Origin: Halovenus aranensis | GTDB taxonomy: Archaea; Halobacteriota; Halobacteria; Halobacteriales; Haloarculaceae | Length of the DNA stretch: 64,000 bases | Assembly (NCBI RefSeq): GCF_900100385.1 | Contig: NZ_FNFC01000005.1 | Location: 124,001 to 188,000, forward strand | Direction: 5' to 3' | Shown: positions 59,458 through 64,000 of the stretch, one piece after another | Layout: each line of letters starts with the position of its first letter | Numbering within the stretch: position 1 is the first letter of the stretch | Made by a program: the position numbers and the translations under genes | Notes under the pieces: model-generated | Database searches by the model: none | The model's input: only the letters and a program-made list of their open reading frames with translations | Told to the model about the DNA's origin: nothing

Positions 59458-60116
59458 AAGGCGCGGTCGCCGTCGTGGGCGGCGGCGACGTTCTCGATTT
59501 CGCGAATCTCCTCGATATCGAGTTTATCGATGAGATTGACGAACGCGCCGGGGTCGGGGACGAGGAAGATGCGGAGCTGGAACTCGGTGTCCTCGTCGCG
59601 GAGGTCGACCACCGAGTCGAGGACGATAGACAGCGAGTCGCTGTGGATGTGTGAGAGTGTCTGGTCGGCGATAACCTCGGCGTCCGAGCGTTCGAGCTCC
59701 GGCGTGTGCATGTTGATCGTCGTCCCGAGCGTGTTGGCGATGCCGTCGATGAACCCGGAGGTGAGGATGTTACACATCTCCTGGAGCGCGCTCTCGTGCA
59801 TCTGGTTGAGGTTGCCGTCCTCGACGGGCTGGCCGGTCATGTGACCGGCTATCTCGTGGGCCGTCCGGTCGCCGAAAGTCATCAGAAAGACGCCGTAGGG
59901 CGGCTCCGTGAGGCGGATGTTCGCGTGGTAGTGGTCACCCTCACCGATTTCCTGGGGGATGTCGCTTGGCTCGACAAACGAGAGGCTCTTGATCTGGATG
60001 TCGGCCTGGATGTTGGCCATCGTCGACAGCGAGTCGGTGACGTTTTTCGCCCCGTGCTGGATGAGCTTCCCGATAATAGTCAGCTTCCGTATATCGATGA
60101 GGATTGGCATTGCCAT
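59454..60116 (-). CDS. cheC: CheC-type chemotaxis phosphatase
   Basis: A 220-residue protein. The CheC active-site pattern is visible as Glu-Ser-Ala-Leu-Gln-Glu-Met-Cys-Asn-Ile-Leu (Glu-x-x-Asn), and only one clear copy is found. CheC-family proteins dephosphorylate CheY-P to reset the chemotaxis signal. No other che or fla genes are nearby, so it is an isolated copy. The N-terminal 45 residues (Ile-Arg-Lys-Leu-Thr-Ile-Ile-Gly-Lys-Leu-Ile-Gln) are a helix that may bind a partner. The start at 60116 or two codons later is ambiguous. Confidence 0.85.
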   Translation of the reverse strand: MAMPILIDIRKLTIIGKLIQHGAKNVTDSLSTMANIQADIQIKSLSFVEPSDIPQEIGEGDHYHANIRLTEPPYGVFLMTFGDRTAHEIAGHMTGQPVEDGNLNQMHESALQEMCNILTSGFIDGIANTLGTTINMHTPELERSDAEVIADQTLSHIHSDSLSIVLDSVVDLRDEDTEFQLRIFLVPDPGAFVNLIDKLDIEEIREIENVAAAHDGDRAF

Positions 60117-60207
60117 TCAATATCGGAGCAGACAGCAAAGTGTTTTCGGCTCCTGTGGGCCGGGACTGTGGGTAATGCTTTTGACCCGCCGGTCTGGTAG
60201 GTGAGAT

Positions 60208-60639
60208 ATGTACGACCACGTGCTGGTGCCGACCGATGGCTCTGACCGGATACTGGACGCGCTGGAACACGCGAGTAGCCTCGTTCAACAGTACGACGCA
60301 ACGCTTCACGTCATCTACGTGGTTCAGGCGAGTGGCGTCGTCGAGAGACTCGGCGAAGAGGAGTTCGAGGCGATGATAGAACGGGTCGAGCGCGCCGGCA
60401 AGGAAGCCGTCGAGACAGCCGTCGAACACGCCAGCGACCACGGACTCACGGGCGTGGAGACGGAAATCAGACAGGGAGTACCCGCCGAGGAAATTGTCGG
60501 CTACACCGAGGAAAACGGCGTCGACATGGTCGTGATGGCGACGGCAGGACGGACCGGTGACGAACGCGATGTCGTCGGCAGCGTCACCGAGCGCGTCGTC
60601 CGCTCGTCGCCCGTTCCTGTCGTTACAGTGAGTGCTTGA
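60208..60639 (+). CDS. Universal stress protein (UspA family)
   Basis: A 143-residue protein with the Usp fold: Tyr-Asp-His-Val-Leu-Val-Pro-Thr-Asp-Gly-Ser at the N terminus, a long helix, and the ATP-binding Gly-x-x-Gly-x(9)-Gly-Ser motif at the end (Thr-Gly-Asp-Glu-Arg-Asp-Val-Val-Gly-Ser-Val-Thr-Glu). Such proteins bind ATP or other nucleotides and help survive stress. It is divergent from cheC. Confidence 0.9.
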   Translation: MYDHVLVPTDGSDRILDALEHASSLVQQYDATLHVIYVVQASGVVERLGEEEFEAMIERVERAGKEAVETAVEHASDHGLTGVETEIRQGVPAEEIVGYTEENGVDMVVMATAGRTGDERDVVGSVTERVVRSSPVPVVTVSA

Positions 60640-60689
60640 CCCCCGCTGGAGGACGAACACTCTTTACGGTTGGGAGAGTTTGAGAGAAT

Positions 60690-61619
60690 ATGAGCTTCGA
60701 CGAGATGGACGTCGGAACCATCTGGATGGACGGGGAGTTCGTCGACTGGGACGATGCGAACGTTCACGTCCTTACGCACGCACTTCACTACGGCACCGGC
60801 ATCTTCGAAGGGGTTCGGTGTTACGAAACCGACGACGGGCCGGCGATTTTTCGCTGGGAGGACCACCTCGACCGGTTCTACGAATCGGCCAAGCCCTTCG
60901 AGATGGAGATTCCCCACGACCCCGAGGAACTGACCGACGCCACCCTGGAGTTGCTTCGCCGCGAGGAGATGGCGTCGTGTTATATCCGGCCGGTGGCCTT
61001 CTTCGGCTACGAGATGCTCGGCGTAAACCCGAGCGATATCCCGGTCGAGACCGCGATTGCGGCCTGGCCGTGGGGGACCTATCTCGGCGAGGACGCGCTC
61101 GAAGAGGGCGTCGACGTCGGCGTCTCTTCCTGGCGGAAACACGCATCGAGCCAGATTCCGACCGGCGCGAAGATGACTGGTGCCTACGTCAACAGCGTGC
61201 TCGCCTCCATCGAGGCCAAGGCCCACCATTACGTCGAGGCAATCGTCCTCAACAAGGAGGGCAACGTCGCCGAAGGTCCCGGCGAGAACATCTTCCTCGT
61301 CCGCGACGGCGAGCTGTACACCCCCGGACTCGCAGAGAGCATCCTCGGCGGCATCACCCGTCAGTCGCTCATCGAAATCGCCCGCGACGAGGGGTACACC
61401 GTCCACGAGGACGCCACCATCTCGCGTGGCGAGCTCTACACGGCAGACGAGCTGTTTTTCACCGGGACTGCCGCCGAGGTGACGCCAATCAAATCGGTCG
61501 ACAACCGCGAAGTCGGCGCGGGCGAGCGGGGGCCGGTGACTGCCGACCTCCAGTCGCGCTTTTTCGAAATCGTCGAGCAACAGCCCCCGGAATACGCCGA
61601 CTGGTTCACGCCGGTGTAG
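60690..61619 (+). CDS. ilvE: Branched-chain amino acid aminotransferase
   Basis: A 309-residue class IV aminotransferase. The PLP lysine is K161 (Gly-Ala-Lys-Met-Thr-Gly-Ala-Tyr), and the family blocks Phe-Glu-Gly-Val-Arg near 39-43, Gly-Pro-Gly-Glu-Asn-Ile-Phe and Glu-Leu-Phe-Phe-Thr-Gly-Thr-Ala-Ala-Glu-Val are all present. It makes valine, leucine and isoleucine from their 2-oxo acids. Length and motifs are normal. Confidence 0.96.
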   Translation: MSFDEMDVGTIWMDGEFVDWDDANVHVLTHALHYGTGIFEGVRCYETDDGPAIFRWEDHLDRFYESAKPFEMEIPHDPEELTDATLELLRREEMASCYIRPVAFFGYEMLGVNPSDIPVETAIAAWPWGTYLGEDALEEGVDVGVSSWRKHASSQIPTGAKMTGAYVNSVLASIEAKAHHYVEAIVLNKEGNVAEGPGENIFLVRDGELYTPGLAESILGGITRQSLIEIARDEGYTVHEDATISRGELYTADELFFTGTAAEVTPIKSVDNREVGAGERGPVTADLQSRFFEIVEQQPPEYADWFTPV

Positions 61620-61678
61620 GCGACCGAAGAGGTTTATTAGTCGGCCATCGAATCACGGGTAGACAACCGATAGCAGCC

Positions 61679-61990
61679 ATGTATCTCTCACATCCAGTCA
61701 GGCGTATGCGCGAAGACCCAGTCGACGGCGAGGAACTGACGGTCATCGTTCGGGTCGCCGCACAGGGCCCCGACGGCGGTGTCGGCGAAGTGACCGACGA
61801 GGCGATCGAGCGAGTAATAGACAATATCGAAGCCGCGGGTGCGACCGTCGAGGACAGCCTCCGGTTTGGCTCACTCCGCGTGCGACTCAGCCAGGACCAG
61901 ATCGACGACATCTGCGAGATTTCGGATATCGCCTCGATAGAGACCGACAACACCATCGGGCTCAGCGGCGACGCGGGCGAGGACCTCTAG
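61679..61990 (+). CDS. Small protein, possibly a free I9-type propeptide/inhibitor
   Basis: A 103-residue protein from ATG 61679; a Met 27 bases later is an alternative. The core reads as beta-alpha-beta-alpha-beta: Glu-Glu-Leu-Thr-Val-Ile-Val-Arg-Val-Ala, then a helix, Val-Glu-Asp-Ser-Leu-Arg-Phe-Gly-Ser-Leu-Arg-Val, then Glu-Ile-Ser-Asp-Ile-Ala-Ser-Ile-Glu-Thr. This resembles the I9 subtilisin propeptide fold, which can inhibit subtilases in trans. No protease gene lies beside it. The comparison is by eye and could be mere fold convergence. TTTATTAG at about 61632 may be its TATA box. Confidence 0.5.
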   Translation: MYLSHPVRRMREDPVDGEELTVIVRVAAQGPDGGVGEVTDEAIERVIDNIEAAGATVEDSLRFGSLRVRLSQDQIDDICEISDIASIETDNTIGLSGDAGEDL

Positions 61991-62028
61991 AGACCAAGCT
62001 CTTTACCGCCGGCAATCAAACACGGGGT

Positions 62029-62271
62029 ATGCGAGTCGAGTTCGACCGGGATACGTGTATCGGGATGTTCCAGTGCGTCGAAGAGTGGGACGCGTTCGAG
62101 GCCGACCGAGACGACGGGAAAGCAGACCTCGCGGGCAGCGAGGAACACGATGACGACGTGTTCGTCCGCGACGTTCCCGAGGACGCCGAACTGGACGCCA
62201 AGTTCGCGGCCCGAGCCTGTCCCGTCGACGCAATTGTCGTCTACGAAGACGACGAACAGCTCATTCCCTGA
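62029..62271 (+). CDS. 3Fe-4S-type ferredoxin
   Basis: An 80-residue protein with C10, C16 and C64 (Cys-Pro-Val-Asp-Ala-Ile), the spacing of single [3Fe-4S] ferredoxins; position 13, where a [4Fe-4S] type has Cys, is Met. A long acidic insert fills the middle. It carries electrons to an unidentified enzyme, for example a P450 or a monooxygenase, but none is next to it. Confidence 0.82.
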   Translation: MRVEFDRDTCIGMFQCVEEWDAFEADRDDGKADLAGSEEHDDDVFVRDVPEDAELDAKFAARACPVDAIVVYEDDEQLIP

Positions 62272-62318
62272 CAGGCGAATCTGGAGGGTTTTTATCTGTG
62301 GTGGTCCAATCTGCAGCT

Positions 62319-62411
62319 ATGAACAAGCCAACAAAGATAGTGGTCGGAACAGTCCTGCTCTCAGTGCTCGTCGGTCTGGCGCTGGCGGTCAACGTCGGGC
62401 TGACGACCTGA
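62319..62411 (+). CDS. 30-aa single-helix membrane peptide
   Basis: ATG 62319 to TGA 62409-62411: Lys-rich N terminus, then one hydrophobic helix (about residues 7-27), a typical membrane microprotein. The stop is directly followed by the ATG of the next gene (62412), so the two are translated together. Function unknown. Confidence 0.55.
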   Translation: MNKPTKIVVGTVLLSVLVGLALAVNVGLTT

Positions 62412-63194
62412 ATGTTCACAGAACGCACGCTCTCAGAGACGCTGGAGTTGGTCAAAGAGCGCCACGCACCTGACGCGCTCGTCCTCGACAGCGCTGAGAA
62501 CTTCGAGTCGTTGCCACCGGCACAGGCCGAGGACCTCCTGCTCGTGACCGACAGCGTCACTCCAGTGACCCACCCCGACGACCGGGTTCCGCCGAACTCG
62601 CCGGAGGTGCTCACTCGCTATGCCAGCAGTGACCTGGTTGTCGGGATGCCCGGTGACGGAAGCGTCGTCTGGACCCACCAGACCGACCCGCCCGTCGTCG
62701 TCTGCAAGCCGCGGCTGGAGGAATCGCCCGACGCGTTCGCCGACTTCCTCGTGGCCGAAGCGCTCGTCGAGGTCGGACTCGGAGAGCCCGAGCACTTTCT
62801 CGGCCTGTTCGGGAGCGACTACCCACGGTTCGCCGCGGCGTGTGACGACCTGCTCTCACCGGCCGAAACCTATCAGGTCGCGGCGGCCTGTTACGACGCC
62901 TATCTGGGCCTCCAGACCCGCGAGACGTTCGCCGAGTGGGAAGGACCCCTGTTCGAGGCGTGGGCCGACGCCGGCGAGCGCCTGGAGCCGAGAGTCGACG
63001 GACTCCCCGGAGAGATGGCACGCGGCGGCACCAGCTTCGCCGAAGCCGCGGAGCTGGCCTGTAGCGCCGTCAAACACGCCGGAGAACTCCCGCCGCCGTT
63101 CGAGGCACTCAATACGTCGGTCTATCTCGACCACGGTCCCGAGTACGCCGTCGAATGGGTCGAGCGGACCGTCGATGCACTCCTCGAGGAATAG
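62412..63194 (+). CDS. Conserved haloarchaeal protein, function unknown
   Basis: A 260-residue soluble acidic protein starting at the base after the stop of the 30-aa membrane peptide. Residues 1-110 are alpha-beta (Asp-Ala-Leu-Val-Leu-Asp-Ser-Ala...Leu-Leu-Leu-Val-Thr-Asp...Leu-Val-Val-Gly-Met-Pro-Gly-Asp-Gly) and the rest is largely helical, with conserved-looking Tyr-Pro-Arg-Phe and Thr-Glu-like segments. No motif for metal, nucleotide or membrane. Coupling with the membrane peptide suggests that the pair works at the membrane, but there is no further clue. Confidence 0.6.
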   Translation: MFTERTLSETLELVKERHAPDALVLDSAENFESLPPAQAEDLLLVTDSVTPVTHPDDRVPPNSPEVLTRYASSDLVVGMPGDGSVVWTHQTDPPVVVCKPRLEESPDAFADFLVAEALVEVGLGEPEHFLGLFGSDYPRFAAACDDLLSPAETYQVAAACYDAYLGLQTRETFAEWEGPLFEAWADAGERLEPRVDGLPGEMARGGTSFAEAAELACSAVKHAGELPPPFEALNTSVYLDHGPEYAVEWVERTVDALLEE

Positions 63195-63197
63195 CAA

Positions 63198-63785
63198 TCA
63201 CGCCGTCGCGATAGCCCAAACCCATTTTCCGTCGGTCTGTAGCGTCGTCGGCTCGAATCCTGCGTTATCGAGCAGCGACCGAAACGTCTCGGCGTCGTAG
63301 TACTCGAAGAATCTGTCGGTGGTATCGCCATCGAGAGTCTCGTCGCGTTTGGCCGAGACGAAGACGTGCCCCGAGGGACGAATCACCCGCCGCCAGTCCC
63401 GGAGCGTCGCGGTAGCTGCCGACCGCGGGACGTGATGAAACGACGCCGACGCCCAGATACCGTCGAAGGAATTTGTCTCGAAGGGGAGCGAGCGCATATC
63501 GCCGCGAACGAACGTCGCCGCGGGAACCCTGTCGGCACCCTCTCGGAGAAACGACGCCGTGATGTCGAATCCGGTCACGTCGTGTCCGGCCGCGCTGAAT
63601 ACCTCGGTATCCGGTCCCGGCCCACAGCCGATATCGAGCACCCGTGGGGTGGCGTCGGCGGCGGCTTCGACCGCGTCGAAAAACGGGTCGCCGTAGAGTT
63701 CGGCGACGGACTCCGCGGTGTATTTCTCGACGTACGAATCCGTTGCGGACTCGTAGACGCCCAGTGTCCGTGTAATCTCGTCCAT
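63198..63785 (-). CDS. Class I SAM-dependent methyltransferase
   Basis: A 195-residue protein with the methyltransferase motif I Val-Leu-Asp-Ile-Gly-Cys-Gly-Pro-Gly, motif II ending in Gly-Phe-Asp, and Phe-Asp-Gly-Ile-Trp-Ala-Ser-Ala-Ser-Phe-His-His near motif IV. The fold is the UbiE/methyltransferase-11 type. The substrate is unknown. It ends 4 bp from the convergent gene's stop. Confidence 0.9.
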   Translation of the reverse strand: MDEITRTLGVYESATDSYVEKYTAESVAELYGDPFFDAVEAAADATPRVLDIGCGPGPDTEVFSAAGHDVTGFDITASFLREGADRVPAATFVRGDMRSLPFETNSFDGIWASASFHHVPRSAATATLRDWRRVIRPSGHVFVSAKRDETLDGDTTDRFFEYYDAETFRSLLDNAGFEPTTLQTDGKWVWAIATA

Positions 63786-63870
63786 ATATCCAGGGCGACT
63801 GCGACCGGAATAACCGTTCTGTCTCGGGACACCGAAGCGTTGAGGATTGTGCTACACGTTCGAGCCACAA

Positions 63871-64000
63871 ATGGGACGCAAGTACGACAAACTGGTCCGA
63901 GACGACATTCCGGAAATCATCGAGGAAAACGACGAGACACCACAGATACACGTCGCCGACGGCGAGGAATACGCGCGCCGCCTGCGGGCGAAACTCGACG
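63871..64000 (+). CDS. MazG-like/PRA-PH-type nucleotide pyrophosphohydrolase, 5' part (cut by window end)
   Basis: The frame starts at ATG 63871 and continues past the window, so only 43 residues are seen. The opening Lys-Tyr-Asp-Lys-Leu-Val-Arg-Asp-Asp-Ile-Pro-Glu-Ile-Ile is the common start of the all-alpha NTP pyrophosphohydrolase group related to phosphoribosyl-ATP pyrophosphohydrolase, followed by the Glu-Tyr-Ala-Arg-Arg-Leu helix. Members hydrolyse damaged or excess NTPs. The catalytic Glu-x-x-Glu region would lie beyond the window. Confidence 0.78.
   Translation, partial: MGRKYDKLVRDDIPEIIEENDETPQIHVADGEEYARRLRAKLD

Noticed and set aside
1-64000. CRISPR arrays, rRNA genes, further tRNA genes
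   Set aside because: No regularly spaced repeats, no rRNA-like sequence and no second full cloverleaf was noticed; a by-eye scan cannot exclude another tRNA.

Overview
The window is chromosomal DNA from a halophilic archaeon (class Halobacteria). The evidence is high G+C content, very acidic proteins, a bacteriorhodopsin, TATA boxes about 25 bp before start codons (leaderless transcription), and archaeal informational genes: RfcL, archaeal TruD, a Pno1-type KH protein and a CCA-less tRNA gene. I cannot name the genus from sequence alone.

Region 1 (1-10.97 kb) has a light-related flavour. It holds a complete proton-pumping bacteriorhodopsin (bop), a site-2-type protease with CBS domains, a TrmB-type regulator, an RPE65-family carotenoid cleavage oxygenase, a nucleoside deaminase, a photolyase and an SRPBCC protein.

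Region 2 (11.04-25.58 kb) is an integrated element of about 14.5 kb. It is bounded by a perfect 40-bp direct repeat: the right copy is the 3' half of an intact tRNA-Pro(CGG) gene and the left copy is a stranded duplicate. The tyrosine integrase lies next to the left copy. Inside are a DUF4145 zinc protein with a membrane partner, small HTH and zinc-ribbon proteins, a possible replication helicase beside an odd strand-asymmetric noncoding tract, a large DUF262/DUF1524 (GmrSD-like) nuclease, an IS66-type transposase, and a tightly overlapping SWIM / zinc ribbon / zinc ribbon / PLD-nuclease operon. That operon faces a wHTH gene across a repeat-rich intergenic region. A Schlafen/AlbA-like gene follows. 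Much of the cargo is A+T-richer than the flanks. Two decayed relics of the SWIM and zinc-ribbon genes flank the neighbouring effectors, suggesting a reused cassette at which effector genes are exchanged. This is the best candidate for an undescribed system.

Region 3 (25.6-45.3 kb) is mostly core chromosome: M32 carboxypeptidase, an antiporter fused to TrkA domains, rfcL, an Sco1-type lipoprotein, truD, DUF2103, a KH protein and a GNAT enzyme. An SDR - thiolase - HMG-CoA-synthase-like::DUF35 cluster follows, in which the SDR and the synthase-like protein have both lost expected catalytic residues. Then come a PAS/GAF histidine kinase and a second thiolase.

Region 4 (45.3-54.4 kb) is an efflux block: an RND/MMPL exporter with an upstream HTH regulator, two tandem MATE transporters behind a TetR regulator whose start codon lies in a perfect operator palindrome, and an MFS transporter. 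Region 5 (54.5-64 kb) holds potassium uptake (Lrp::RCK regulator, TrkA, TrkH), then an MBL-fold enzyme, CheC, UspA, IlvE, a 3-Cys ferredoxin, small proteins, a methyltransferase and the start of a MazG-like pyrophosphohydrolase.
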